Shown here: piece by piece, positions 1-8,159 of the stretch
How the letters are laid out: every line of letters begins with the position of its first letter
How positions within the stretch are numbered: position 1 is the stretch's first letter
From: Flavobacteriales bacterium UBA720
GTDB lineage: Bacteria; Bacteroidota; Bacteroidia; Flavobacteriales; Weeksellaceae
Length of the DNA: 31,040 nt
NCBI GenBank assembly: GCA_002297505.1
Contig: DBLQ01000062.1
Coordinates: 1 to 31,040 of the forward strand
Reading direction: 5' to 3'
Program-made: the position numbers and the translations under genes
The notes under the pieces: generated by a model
Told to the model about the DNA's origin: nothing
The model's input: only the letters and a program-made list of their open reading frames with translations
Databases searched by the model: none

Positions 1-2
1 AT

Positions 3-50
3 GAGGTTTTTTTGTGCGCGATAGGCAACGGTAAAACGGGCAAATTATAA
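3..50 (+). CDS. Possible 3' end of an upstream protein gene (partial)
   Basis: The third forward frame is open from the window edge and ends at a TAA at 48-50, reading EVFLCAIGNGKTGKL. If real, it is the C-terminus of a gene beginning before the window. Fifteen codons are too few to identify a family, and no terminator follows. A minus-strand frame is also open from 118 to the edge (39 codons starting MRAFCLISRSRR), so either or neither may be coding. Confidence 0.2.
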   Translation, partial: EVFLCAIGNGKTGKL

Positions 51-253
51 GAATCCCAAGACATTAATATTGGAGTGTGTTGCCGTCTTGACCTTGATAT
101 TAAGCAAAAGGCTCGCATTAGAATGATCATCTTAATCCATACAGTCAAAAATTACTATTTGTCAAATATCTAGGCAATCCAATTCACCACCATATTTTTG
201 TTAATCTTTTAATAAAAAAGATAATTTCATTTTTTTTCAATTCGTAATTGAGT
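51..253. other. Non-coding stretch at the window start
   Basis: About 200 bp between the possible upstream gene end and the promoter of the thioredoxin-like lipoprotein gene. It becomes increasingly AT-rich to the right, with T and A runs at 195-240. I see no RNA gene, strong hairpin or repeat in it. Confidence 0.4.
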
Positions 254-261
254 TATTTTTG
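254..261 (+). promoter_or_regulatory. Bacteroidota -7 promoter element (TATTTTTG)
   Basis: TATTTTTG matches the TAnnTTTG consensus of the Bacteroidota housekeeping sigma factor. It lies 18 bp before the ATG at 280, which would give a short leader of about 12 nt. A T-run rather than a clear TTG occupies the -33 position. Its position argues against a TTG start at 259, which would fall inside this element. Confidence 0.5.
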
Positions 262-279
262 CACAAATTAATTTTTAAA

Positions 280-1779
280 ATGAAAAAGTACTTATTTCTT
301 CTTTTAATTTCGGTATTGGTCATTTCTTGTTCCAAAGTGAAAGTAGAAGGAAATGTAAAAGGTGGTTCGCCACTTGAAAGAATAGAATTTATAGAAGCTT
401 CGGGTGTTGCCACTTTACCATTGATCAATATGGGCATGGATGATAAGGGTAACTTCAAAGGTGAATTCAAAGCGCCAAAGAACGGAATGTATGCCATGAC
501 CTATGCGGGTAAGATGAATTTTCTTTATCTCAAAAAAGGTCAGGACCTTAAAATTTCGGGAGAGGCGGGAACGTTCCCTGAGATGTACAAAATCGAAGGT
601 GATGCAAAGAAGAATAATGATTTTATTTCCGAAACTCAGAAGTTTCTGCAGACCTACAGCTCCAAGCTTAATATGCAATTGCTGCAAAAAAACGAGTCTG
701 ATTTCCTGAAAGAAATAAAAAAGATCTACGCAGATCTGGAAAAAAATGTGGATGAAACAGCAGATAAGATTGGGCCTGACAGTGATGTTGTAAGACTTAA
801 AAAAGATGAACTGGCAACTAATGTGCTTACATTTCTGGCACAGTACGAAGCTTCCCATGGTCAAGTGATCGGTGATCCGTCATTCAAGGTGACAAAAGCT
901 TTTACCGATTACGAAAAAACATTGACAGAAAACAATGACCGAATGGTAGAGAATCTTCCAGTATACAGGAATTATCTGCTCAATAAAATAGGACAAAACT
1001 TCCAGGCCTTTGCCGAGAAACAAAAGGATAAGAGCACAGCTAGCATGTCCGCTATCTTTGCGAGATACCTTGCTGAAAACAAGGAATTATCGCAGAAGAC
1101 CAAAGATTATCTTTTGGCTTTCGTCATTGCAAAATTTGACCTAAACCCGTACAGTTCCGATGCTGAAAAAGTAAAAAAGGTGAGCGAGGAATATATCAAA
1201 GACTCTGAAGTGAAAAAAGATCTGAATGATGCCATCAACGCTGTATTTGGTCTTAAGAAAGGTGAGGAAGCGCCGAAGGTTAGCCTTACTAAACTGGATG
1301 GTAAGTCCGGAAACTTTGACTCGAATGGTAAACCGACGTTGGTAATGACCTATGCATCATGGAATCCTTACATCGCACAGTCCACGATTCCTGTCCTTAA
1401 AGAAGTTGTTGATTTTTATAAATCTAAGGTCAACTTTGCATTTGTGAATGTGGATGATACCAAAGCACAGTTTACGAAAACGGCCAATGCAATGCTGAAA
1501 GGTATTCCTGGAACCAATTATTATGCTGATGGTGGCTTGTCATCAGAGTATGCTAAAAAGTATTTTGTCTACGGATTCAAAATCCCTGGTTTTTTCCTTA
1601 TTGACAAAAATGGTAAAATTGCCAGCTCTACTTTCTACAATTTAGGTGATGCCAAATTTGTGGAAGAAATGAATAAAATCTCAGGGTTGCAGGCACCTAC
1701 GGTTAATCCGCAGGCACAGCTCCAGAATGACCTGTTGCAGGAGAATGCACAAAAAGTAGATTCTGCAAAAACAAAATAG
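280..1779 (+). CDS. Thioredoxin-fold lipoprotein lacking the CxxC motif
   Basis: This is a 499-residue lipoprotein. Its N-terminus MKKYLFLLLISVLVISC has a lipobox, with Cys17 as the lipidation site. Residues about 20-95 look like the beta-rich DUF4369-type domain often found before TlpA/thioredoxin domains in Bacteroidota. A helical middle follows, then a C-terminal thioredoxin-like domain from about residue 330 to 480. Where TlpA proteins have WCxxC this one has W361-N-P-Y-I365, so both redox cysteines are replaced. A KIPGFFLID segment supplies the expected loop proline and strand. I infer that it is not an oxidoreductase and may act as a scaffold, binding protein or chaperone on the periplasmic side of an envelope membrane. 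The ATG at 280 was chosen over a TTG at 259 because the latter overlaps the promoter and spoils the signal peptide. The rlmD start follows after 4 bp, suggesting cotranscription. Confidence 0.8.
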   Translation: MKKYLFLLLISVLVISCSKVKVEGNVKGGSPLERIEFIEASGVATLPLINMGMDDKGNFKGEFKAPKNGMYAMTYAGKMNFLYLKKGQDLKISGEAGTFPEMYKIEGDAKKNNDFISETQKFLQTYSSKLNMQLLQKNESDFLKEIKKIYADLEKNVDETADKIGPDSDVVRLKKDELATNVLTFLAQYEASHGQVIGDPSFKVTKAFTDYEKTLTENNDRMVENLPVYRNYLLNKIGQNFQAFAEKQKDKSTASMSAIFARYLAENKELSQKTKDYLLAFVIAKFDLNPYSSDAEKVKKVSEEYIKDSEVKKDLNDAINAVFGLKKGEEAPKVSLTKLDGKSGNFDSNGKPTLVMTYASWNPYIAQSTIPVLKEVVDFYKSKVNFAFVNVDDTKAQFTKTANAMLKGIPGTNYYADGGLSSEYAKKYFVYGFKIPGFFLIDKNGKIASSTFYNLGDAKFVEEMNKISGLQAPTVNPQAQLQNDLLQENAQKVDSAKTK

Positions 1780-1783
1780 TTGA

Positions 1784-3193
1784 ATGAAGAACAAGAAAAA
1801 GAATCAGATTCTTGAAAATATCAGACTCCTTTCTGCCGGTGCGAAAGGAGTTTCTGTTGGTAAAACAGAGGAGGGAAAAACGGTAATCGTTTCCGGTGCG
1901 GTTCCCGGAGACCTCGTGAACGTCAGAGTCAAAAAAGCAAAAAGCAATTACGTAGAAGGCGAAGCCATAGAGATTTTGGAATATTCCGAAAACCGTGTGG
2001 CGCCAAGATGCATTCACTTTGGTACTTGTGGCGGCTGCAAATGGCAGAATATTGCTTATGAAAAGCAGCTCGATTTCAAGCACAGTGAAGTGGTCAATAA
2101 CATCAGAAGAATTGGCGGTGTGCAGGATTTTGAGATCGTGCCGATTCTTGGCTCGGAGGAGCAATACTTCTACCGGAATAAGATGGAATTTTCCTTTTCC
2201 AATGCCCGCTGGCTCACGCAGTATGAGATCAGCTCCGAGGAAAACTTTGGAAACAGAGATGCACTTGGATTTCATATTCCAGGAATGTGGAGTAAAATCC
2301 TGGACCTTAAAGAATGTTACTTGCAGGAAGATCCTTCCAACGCAATCAGATTAGCAGTTAAGAAGTATGCCGTAGAAAATGGTCTCGAATTTTATGATGT
2401 CAAGGCACAGGAAGGTTTTCTGAGGACATTGATGCTGCGGCAGAATTCCAAAGGGGAATGGATGGTGCTTTTCCAATTATACAAGGAAATGAAAAACGAA
2501 AGGATTCAACTGTTTGATTTTCTTTTGGCAAGTTTCCCGGAGATCAAAACCTTGGTGTATGCCATCAATCCAAAAGGCAATGACAGCATCTATGATCTCA
2601 ATATCCAAACCTACTTTGGCGATGGCTTTCTGTATGAAGAAATGGACGGATTGCAATTCAAGATCGGCCCTAAATCTTTTTTCCAGACCAATTACAAACA
2701 GGCTCTGGAACTTTACAGAAAAACACTGGAATTTGCTGAGCTCACTGGTGATCAGGTGGTGTATGACCTTTATACAGGAACCGGAACCATTGCCCAGTAC
2801 GTTGCCAGAAACGCCAAGCATGTGATAGGTATCGAGGCTGTACAGGAAGCGATTGATGCGGCCATTGAACATGCTGAGCTGAATGGACTGACCAATACAA
2901 CGTTTTATGCGGGTGATATGAAAAATGTCTTTAACGACGAGTTTCTCGCCAATCATCCAAAAGCCGATGTGTTGATTACCGATCCGCCACGTGACGGCAT
3001 GCATCAGAAAGTGGTAGAGCAGATCCTGAAACTGTCTCCCGAGAGGATTGTGTACGTCAGCTGTAATTCGGCGACGCAGGCCAGAGATATTGCACTGATG
3101 AAAGAGCATTATGACTTAGTTAAAATTTTACCGGTTGATATGTTCCCACAGACGCATCATGTAGAAAATATCGCTTTGCTTCTGAGAAAATAA
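1784..3193 (+). CDS. rlmD: 23S rRNA (uracil-C5)-methyltransferase RlmD
   Basis: 469 residues, the usual length for the RlmD/RumA family, which uses S-adenosylmethionine to make m5U at position 1939 (E. coli numbering) of 23S rRNA. An N-terminal TRAM RNA-binding domain covers about residues 10-70. A four-cysteine iron-sulfur site is formed by C76, C82 and C85 (CIHFGTCGGCKWQ) and C178 (KECYL). The C-terminal Rossmann methyltransferase shows PKSFFQTN, the SAM-binding DLYTGTGTIAQ, DPPRDGMH and the nucleophile C427 in VSCNSATQARD. All key residues are present, so the enzyme should be active. RlmC and RlmCD relatives exist, but RlmD is the usual label for this length and Fe-S pattern. It starts 4 bp after the preceding lipoprotein gene, so it is probably in one operon with it. 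Confidence 0.93.
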   Translation: MKNKKKNQILENIRLLSAGAKGVSVGKTEEGKTVIVSGAVPGDLVNVRVKKAKSNYVEGEAIEILEYSENRVAPRCIHFGTCGGCKWQNIAYEKQLDFKHSEVVNNIRRIGGVQDFEIVPILGSEEQYFYRNKMEFSFSNARWLTQYEISSEENFGNRDALGFHIPGMWSKILDLKECYLQEDPSNAIRLAVKKYAVENGLEFYDVKAQEGFLRTLMLRQNSKGEWMVLFQLYKEMKNERIQLFDFLLASFPEIKTLVYAINPKGNDSIYDLNIQTYFGDGFLYEEMDGLQFKIGPKSFFQTNYKQALELYRKTLEFAELTGDQVVYDLYTGTGTIAQYVARNAKHVIGIEAVQEAIDAAIEHAELNGLTNTTFYAGDMKNVFNDEFLANHPKADVLITDPPRDGMHQKVVEQILKLSPERIVYVSCNSATQARDIALMKEHYDLVKILPVDMFPQTHHVENIALLLRK

Positions 3194-3216
3194 ACAATTT
3201 GTATTAACTTTAATCG

Positions 3217-3687
3217 ATGCAAAAATTATTTCTATTTCTAAGTATACTTTTCCTGCTCACCAGCTGTGGCAGCGACGATGACATCTGTCTGAATTCTGAC
3301 TCCACACCCAGCCTCAAGTTAAAATTCAGGAACAATATAGATCAACAGGTACGCCTGGATTCGCTCTATGTGGATGTAGATTATGGCAACAATACCTACA
3401 AAAACATCCTGACTCGGGCCAATGCAGATTCGGTAATGATTCCGCTGCGGATAGATGACAGTCCCTATACGGATGTCCGCATCAGACTTAGAAAACGTGG
3501 AGCTGTATCCAGCATCCGCATCAGCTATGATAAAAAGTCGATCTACGTATCGCCGGCTTGCGGATTCAAAATCAATTTTGAAAACCTGAAAGCCGACTTG
3601 CTGCAGAGCGATCCCGTACAAAGCATTCTGTCCAATCATACTTCCCTAACCGATGAGAGCAAAGTCAATTTTTATCTCCGCTTTTAG
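3217..3687 (+). CDS. DUF6452-like lipoprotein
   Basis: 156 residues with a lipoprotein signal (MQKLFLFLSILFLLTSCGS, Cys17). The mature part is beta-rich, with conserved-looking segments SLKLKFRN, LYVDVDYGN and IYVSPACGFKINFENL. From its size and its place between rlmD and the next gene I take it to be the Bacteroidota DUF6452 family, whose function is unknown. It begins 23 bp after rlmD, and its last 35 bp overlap the start of the following gene in another frame, which suggests coupled translation. The acidic CGSDDD just after the lipidation cysteine resembles the surface-export signals described for Flavobacteriia lipoproteins, so surface exposure is possible. Confidence 0.75.
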   Translation: MQKLFLFLSILFLLTSCGSDDDICLNSDSTPSLKLKFRNNIDQQVRLDSLYVDVDYGNNTYKNILTRANADSVMIPLRIDDSPYTDVRIRLRKRGAVSSIRISYDKKSIYVSPACGFKINFENLKADLLQSDPVQSILSNHTSLTDESKVNFYLRF

Positions 3688-4318
3688 TCTGCTGTCTATT
3701 GCCTTATCTGCGCAGCAGGAAGAAGCTAAAAAGCACGATTCCGTAAAGTGGAAATACACGCCCAATTTTATTGTCGGAGTAGATGTTTTGAATGCAGGAG
3801 CGAGCTTTTTTGGTGACAGAACACTTTACCAGGGATTTATCTCCAGCCGGGTGAGCAGGCATGTTCACGCAGTTCTGGACTTGGGATACGACCGTAATAT
3901 CTATCAAAAAAATGGCTACGACGCCAAGGCCGACGGTTTGTTTTTAAAGGTCGGCGGTATCTATATGCTGGCCAGCGATCCGGAAAATGCCTACAACGGT
4001 TTCTACGCCGGAGCCAAACTGGCCGGAAGTTTCTACAGCCAGGAATATATGAGCATTCCCGTAAAAGCCCTGAATAACGAGGGAATTTTTGTGTCCCTGG
4101 ATCCCTCCACGCAGAGCAGCTATTGGGTAGAGGCCTCCCTGGGCGCCAGGATCCAGGTCTTCAATTCCAACTTTTTTATAGACGTCAATGCGCAGCCCAG
4201 ATATCTGGCATACACCACCAAGCAGGAAGGCATCACACCCATGATTGTCCCCGGATTCGGCAGAAGTTCCGGAAGCTTCAACATGGGCTTCAGCTGGAGT
4301 CTGGCATACAAGTTCTGA
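3653..4318 (+). CDS. DUF6048-like outer-membrane beta-barrel protein
   Basis: 221 residues. A cleavable signal peptide (MRAKSIFISAFSLLSIALSAQ) is followed by alternating aromatic/polar strands typical of a small outer-membrane barrel, ending SFNMGFSWSLAYKF with a terminal Phe as barrel proteins often have. The size and position next to the DUF6452-like gene match the DUF6048 family; the function is unknown. The ATG at 3653 lies 35 bp inside the preceding gene, and it is the only start that retains the whole signal peptide. I infer that the two neighbours act together at the outer membrane, lipoprotein plus barrel. Confidence 0.75.
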   Translation: MRAKSIFISAFSLLSIALSAQQEEAKKHDSVKWKYTPNFIVGVDVLNAGASFFGDRTLYQGFISSRVSRHVHAVLDLGYDRNIYQKNGYDAKADGLFLKVGGIYMLASDPENAYNGFYAGAKLAGSFYSQEYMSIPVKALNNEGIFVSLDPSTQSSYWVEASLGARIQVFNSNFFIDVNAQPRYLAYTTKQEGITPMIVPGFGRSSGSFNMGFSWSLAYKF

Positions 4319-4353
4319 TTTTTCAGGAGCTATTTCCCGCTGTCCACTGTATC

Positions 4354-4408
4354 TTTTTTGTCTCAGAGCTTTTGACATCAAAAAGAAAATGTCAAGAAAG
4401 ACAAAAAA
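4354..4408. repeat. Two-tier inverted repeat after the DUF6048-like gene
   Basis: The outer arms TTTTTTGTCT (4354-4363) and AGACAAAAAA (4399-4408) are perfect complements. Inside them TTGACAT (4372-4378) pairs with ATGTCAA (4389-4395). The interior loop is asymmetric (8 nt against 3). It lies 36 bp after the stop codon and 43 bp before a stronger terminator, so it may be a first terminator, an RNA-stability hairpin or a decayed repeat. Confidence 0.45.
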
Positions 4409-4451
4409 GGATGCCGTTCCCATCGGGGCTATTGAGACGCTTGGGTAACCT

Positions 4452-4494
4452 AATAAAAAAACCTTGTCATAGTCAGTGACAAGGTTTTTTTATT
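4452..4494. terminator. Bidirectional intrinsic terminator
   Basis: A perfect 18-bp inverted repeat (4452-4469 with 4477-4494) around a 7-nt loop, with core ACCTTGTCA/TGACAAGGT and flanking A and T tracts. It sits between convergent genes (the DUF6048-like gene on plus, sppA on minus) and can terminate transcription from both sides. Confidence 0.88.
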
Positions 4495-4506
4495 GGATCA
4501 TCTAAT

Positions 4507-6252
4507 TTAGTTAACCTTGATGGTAAACGGGCTTTCCATCATCACAGACTGTCTGGTATCGGGATCTGTCATATGCTGGAAGATTTTGAAATTCTCTTTC
4601 CCGATTTTACTTTTGATCAGTCTCGTAGAAAAATCCTCCTCCGTCTCCGAAGAGAAAAACTGTTCAAATTTCGAAACCTTAGAAGGATAAGACTTAACAT
4701 TATAATTCTTCAGGTTCACGGTTTTTGCGGCATATTTGATCGCATCCTGCAGGGAGCCAAGCTCATCCACCAGACCGATTTCCCGGGCTCTGGTGCCGGA
4801 CCATACACGGCCGCCGCCTATGGAATCAATATCCTCAAAAGATTTTTTTCTGTTCAAGGTTACAAAATGCACAAAGCGCTGATAGGTAGATTCTACACTT
4901 CTCGTCATAATATTGAGCGTTCCCGGACTCAGTCCGTTGATGGCCGAGATCATATTAGAATTGGCATTGGTAGAGACCACGTCGCTGCGGATACCATTTT
5001 TCTCAGCCAGTTCCTTGAAATAAGGAATAACTCCGAAAACGCCGATAGAACCCGTTAAGGTATTGGGCTCTGAGAAAATCTTATCAGCACCCATCGCGAT
5101 ATAATAACCACCGGAAGCGGCATAATCTCCAAAGGAAACGATCACTGGTTTCTGGCGTTTCAGCTGCTGCATTTCAAAAAGTATTTCGTCCGAGGCATTA
5201 GCGCTGCCACCTGGAGAATTGATCCGGAACACAACAGCTTTGATGTCTTTATCTTTCTGCAGTTTTTTTATTTCCTTCACAAAGTTGTCCGAGTAGATCC
5301 CATCATAGCCTTTTCCATTGTAGATCGCTCCCGAAGCATACAACACTGCGATTTTGCCACCGTCATCATCAGAATCCAGCGACTCAGAATACTTGGCGAA
5401 AGATATTTTGTTGAGTTTTTTGTCAGCGTCAATATTCAGTTTTTTCTTCAGCATATTGTCGTACTCGGATTTCTGGGCCAGTTTATCAACCAGTTTGTAC
5501 TGAAGGCTGAGATTCGGAAGGTAGCTGTACAGGCTGTCTGTAATGGTATTGAGTTCAGGAATTGCAATTTTTCTCGAATCGGAGATCTTTTTGGAAGTGT
5601 TGCTCCAGATATCATTTAACAATGTCGATAATTGCTCCTTGTTTTCCGGGGAAATGTCATCCCGCAGGAAAGGCTCCACGGCAGCCTTAAACTTACCATG
5701 CCGAATCACCTGTATCCCGATTCCGTATTTCTCAGCAAAATTCTTAAAGAAGGTCACTTCCGTAGAAAGGCCTTTCAGCTCCACTAGTCCGGCAGGATTG
5801 AGATAATACTGATCTGCAACAGAGCCAAGGTAATAAGCGCCCTGCGATACAGTGTTGCCATAAGCATACACAAATTTGCCACTTTTTTTAAAATCCAGTA
5901 AGGCAGCACGGATATCGTCCAGCTGCGTCATGCCGGCATTCACTACATCCATTTCCAGGCTGATACCTTTGATCTTGCTGTCTGTTTTTGCATTGTCAAT
6001 GGATTTCAGGATATCATAAAGGAGCACCGCTTTTTCTTCGCTTTTAAAAGCTAAGAAGTCCTGTTGATCTTCAGAAGGACTGTCGATGATTTTAGTTTTC
6101 AAATCGAGGGTGAGGACAGAATCGGATTTTACGTCTGTGCTTCCGGACATGGAAGACAAAATCAGGAAAGCGATAAAAAACACGAAACATCCTGCGATTA
6201 CAATAAAAATTGCAGTTAAATTTGCTAAAACTAATTTGAAAAAACTTTTCAT
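4507..6252 (-). CDS. sppA: Signal peptide peptidase SppA, 67K type
   Basis: 581 residues, comparable to the long (E. coli-type) SppA of about 618. It is a membrane-anchored serine protease that degrades leftover signal peptides after secretion. One N-terminal transmembrane segment covers about residues 8-34. Two tandem peptidase S49 domains follow. The first carries the general base Lys189 in RHGKFKAAVEPF and the second the nucleophile Ser380 in GDYAASGGYYIA, the split Ser/Lys dyad known for this family. The segment LTGSIGVFGVIPYF follows the serine as expected. The ATG at 6252 gives a normal short cytoplasmic tail before the membrane helix. It is divergent from folK with only 19 bp between start codons, so each promoter must lie partly inside the other gene or its leader. 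Confidence 0.93.
   Translation of the reverse strand: MKSFFKLVLANLTAIFIVIAGCFVFFIAFLILSSMSGSTDVKSDSVLTLDLKTKIIDSPSEDQQDFLAFKSEEKAVLLYDILKSIDNAKTDSKIKGISLEMDVVNAGMTQLDDIRAALLDFKKSGKFVYAYGNTVSQGAYYLGSVADQYYLNPAGLVELKGLSTEVTFFKNFAEKYGIGIQVIRHGKFKAAVEPFLRDDISPENKEQLSTLLNDIWSNTSKKISDSRKIAIPELNTITDSLYSYLPNLSLQYKLVDKLAQKSEYDNMLKKKLNIDADKKLNKISFAKYSESLDSDDDGGKIAVLYASGAIYNGKGYDGIYSDNFVKEIKKLQKDKDIKAVVFRINSPGGSANASDEILFEMQQLKRQKPVIVSFGDYAASGGYYIAMGADKIFSEPNTLTGSIGVFGVIPYFKELAEKNGIRSDVVSTNANSNMISAINGLSPGTLNIMTRSVESTYQRFVHFVTLNRKKSFEDIDSIGGGRVWSGTRAREIGLVDELGSLQDAIKYAAKTVNLKNYNVKSYPSKVSKFEQFFSSETEEDFSTRLIKSKIGKENFKIFQHMTDPDTRQSVMMESPFTIKVN
6217..6224 (+). promoter_or_regulatory. Possible -7 element for folK (TAAATTTG)
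   Basis: TAAATTTG matches TAnnTTTG and lies 48 bp before the folK ATG, inside the start of divergent sppA. No well-placed -33 TTG is visible. With only 19 bp between the two genes, a promoter inside sppA is expected. Confidence 0.3.
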
Positions 6253-6271
6253 CTAAAATTATTTGATATAT

Positions 6272-6697
6272 ATGTCGTACAATACAGTCATTTTGTTACT
6301 TGGAAGCAATCTAAATCAGCCCGAGAAAAATATAGAAGTGGCTTTGGAGCATCTTGAAAGCAAAATTGGGGCAATATTAAGGAAATCTGAAATATTAATA
6401 ACAAAACCATTAGAATTTGACAGTTTAAATAATTTTTGTAATATTGCAGTTAGTTTAAAAACACAAATTAGCCCATTTCGGCTCCTCAAAGCGATCAAAA
6501 GCATCGAGAGACAGATGGGAAGGCTCCGGGACTCCGCCGATTATGGCAGTTACCGGGACAGAATTATAGATATTGATATAGTATTATATAATAATATTAA
6601 TTTCATTTCGAGACATTTGATTATCCCTCATCATAAAAATTTATATGAACGGGATTTTGCAACAGAAATAATCGATTATGTAAAACAAACTATCTAG
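6272..6697 (+). CDS. folK: Dihydropterin pyrophosphokinase FolK (HPPK)
   Basis: 141 residues from the ATG at 6272; a TTG at 6263 is in frame but adds only three residues. FolK transfers pyrophosphate from ATP to 6-hydroxymethyl-7,8-dihydropterin in cytoplasmic folate synthesis. The family signatures are present: LLLGSNLNQPEKNI at the N-terminus, the magnesium-binding DIDIVLY that corresponds to the usual DLDxLxY, and IPHHKNLYERDF corresponding to IPHPxxxxRxF. The C-terminus is shorter than in many homologues. The segments at 6380-6475 and 6560-6680 are distinctly AT-rich compared with sppA and the OmpA genes. Adjacency to sppA is, to my knowledge, common in Flavobacteriia. The stop lies 11 bp before the next start. 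Confidence 0.9.
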   Translation: MSYNTVILLLGSNLNQPEKNIEVALEHLESKIGAILRKSEILITKPLEFDSLNNFCNIAVSLKTQISPFRLLKAIKSIERQMGRLRDSADYGSYRDRIIDIDIVLYNNINFISRHLIIPHHKNLYERDFATEIIDYVKQTI

Positions 6698-6708
6698 CAC
6701 AGATGATT

Positions 6709-8133
6709 ATGAAAAAAAAACTATTCTTCTTATTTCTATTACCAGCGCTTGGATTAGCACAATCCAATGATCCTGGAAGCAGTCAGCAACAGTATCAACC
6801 ATTCAATAACCAGAGCCGTATGTTCAGGGATTGGTCTATCTCCGTGGGAGGTGGCGGTGCCTTTATGACCAATGCGGATATCACTTCTTTTTACGGGGGC
6901 GATATCAACTGGGGATGGAATGGCTATGTAAGTCTGGACAAGCAGATTTCCCATACCTTCGGCGCATCACTGATGTATACCAGAGGCCAGACCAATCAAA
7001 AAGCAATGCTGAATGCAGCGTCTGGCGTGGCTCATGGCTATACTAAATTTGATATGATTTCCGTATTGGGAGATGTCAATTTTTCTAATCTGATGCGCAG
7101 GACGGACAATCATTCCAATTTCAGATGGGCACTTCACGGTTATGCAGGTATTGGTTTTATTGGTTATAAAACATTTCTTCAGGATAATTATGTGCTGAGT
7201 AAATATCCGCTTTACATTGAGCAAAAGATTGCTATCAATTCCTTTGCCTACATGGGAGGTCTTGGACTGAAATACAATATCTCAAGATTGCTGGATGTTG
7301 AACTCAGAGCGTTATATCTGTTAAGTGGCGATGAGGAATTTGATGGCGGTGGCTGGACCAGAAATGCTGTACCGGGTTACAATAAAATCAATGCATCGTA
7401 TTCGGATAATGCTTGGCTATTCAACTTAGGTGTATCATTCAAACTGGGTAAGCAGGATCAGCATTTAAGATGGGTAGATCCTTTGCAGAGCGCTTATGCC
7501 AGAGCAGCAGCATTGGAAGATCAATTCAAAGATTTTAAAGTTTGCGAAAAAGGAGATCAGGACAATGATGGAGTTTGCGATGACTGGGACAGACAGCTCG
7601 ACACTCCGGCTGGAGCCAGAGTGGATGGTGCCGGTGTTGCACTGGATATGGATCTGGATGGTGTCATCGATCTTTATGACAAGTGTGTAACTGTTCCTGG
7701 ACCTGTGGAAAATGAAGGTTGTCCTACGGCTCAGACCACCCAGGTTTTGCCTACAAAGGAATTCGCAATAGACGAGATTAACAGCCATTTCAACGGTATA
7801 GAATTTGAACTGAACAAATCTGTCATCAGGCCAAAATCTTATGCAGATCTGGACAAGGCAGCTGAAATTATCAAGTCCTTCGGCACAAACGACCAGTTTA
7901 TCGTTGTGGGTGCTACGGACAGCAGAGGTTCAGAAGCTTACAATAAAAAATTATCACAATCCAGAGCAGAAGCCGTGATGAATTACCTTGTCAAAAAAGG
8001 TGTTTCAAAAGGAATTCTGATTGCAGAAGGAAGAGGTAAGGATGATCTTAAATATCCTGAATGTAATCCTGCAGATAAATGTCCTGAATGGAAGAATGAA
8101 GCCAACAGGAGAGTGTACTTCGTCGCCAGATAA
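6709..8133 (+). CDS. OmpA-family outer-membrane protein with TSP3 repeats (copy 1)
   Basis: 474 residues from the ATG at 6709 (an ATG at 6703 adds two residues). Signal peptide MKKKLFFLFLLPALGLAQ, then an N-terminal beta-barrel-like region to about residue 260. An acidic thrombospondin type 3-like calcium-binding segment follows at about 277-338 (DQDNDGVCDDWD, DLDGVIDLYDKC, GCP). A C-terminal OmpA peptidoglycan-binding domain covers about 364-474, with the diaminopimelate-contacting Asp/Arg motif (ATDSRGSEAYN, LSQSRAEAV) and NRRV near the end. It should link the outer membrane to peptidoglycan. It is the first of two tandem paralogues, 26 bp apart, probably cotranscribed. Confidence 0.9.
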   Translation: MKKKLFFLFLLPALGLAQSNDPGSSQQQYQPFNNQSRMFRDWSISVGGGGAFMTNADITSFYGGDINWGWNGYVSLDKQISHTFGASLMYTRGQTNQKAMLNAASGVAHGYTKFDMISVLGDVNFSNLMRRTDNHSNFRWALHGYAGIGFIGYKTFLQDNYVLSKYPLYIEQKIAINSFAYMGGLGLKYNISRLLDVELRALYLLSGDEEFDGGGWTRNAVPGYNKINASYSDNAWLFNLGVSFKLGKQDQHLRWVDPLQSAYARAAALEDQFKDFKVCEKGDQDNDGVCDDWDRQLDTPAGARVDGAGVALDMDLDGVIDLYDKCVTVPGPVENEGCPTAQTTQVLPTKEFAIDEINSHFNGIEFELNKSVIRPKSYADLDKAAEIIKSFGTNDQFIVVGATDSRGSEAYNKKLSQSRAEAVMNYLVKKGVSKGILIAEGRGKDDLKYPECNPADKCPEWKNEANRRVYFVAR

Positions 8134-8159
8134 ATAAACTTGAAACAAAAACATTAAAT

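Noticed and set aside
1..24. ATG at the first base of the window
   Set aside because: It reads only seven codons to a TAG; it is chance.
259..279. TTG start for the thioredoxin-like lipoprotein
   Set aside because: It overlaps the probable -7 promoter element and adds seven residues before a good signal peptide.
4389..4448. 19-codon ORF beginning MSRKTKKDAVPIG
   Set aside because: It lies within the nested inverted repeat after the DUF6048-like gene and has no supporting signals.
4573..5058. Long open frame antisense to sppA
   Set aside because: sppA itself has intact catalytic motifs; the antisense frame is a by-product of codon usage. The same holds for other long frames opposite rlmD, recQ, bglX and clpB.
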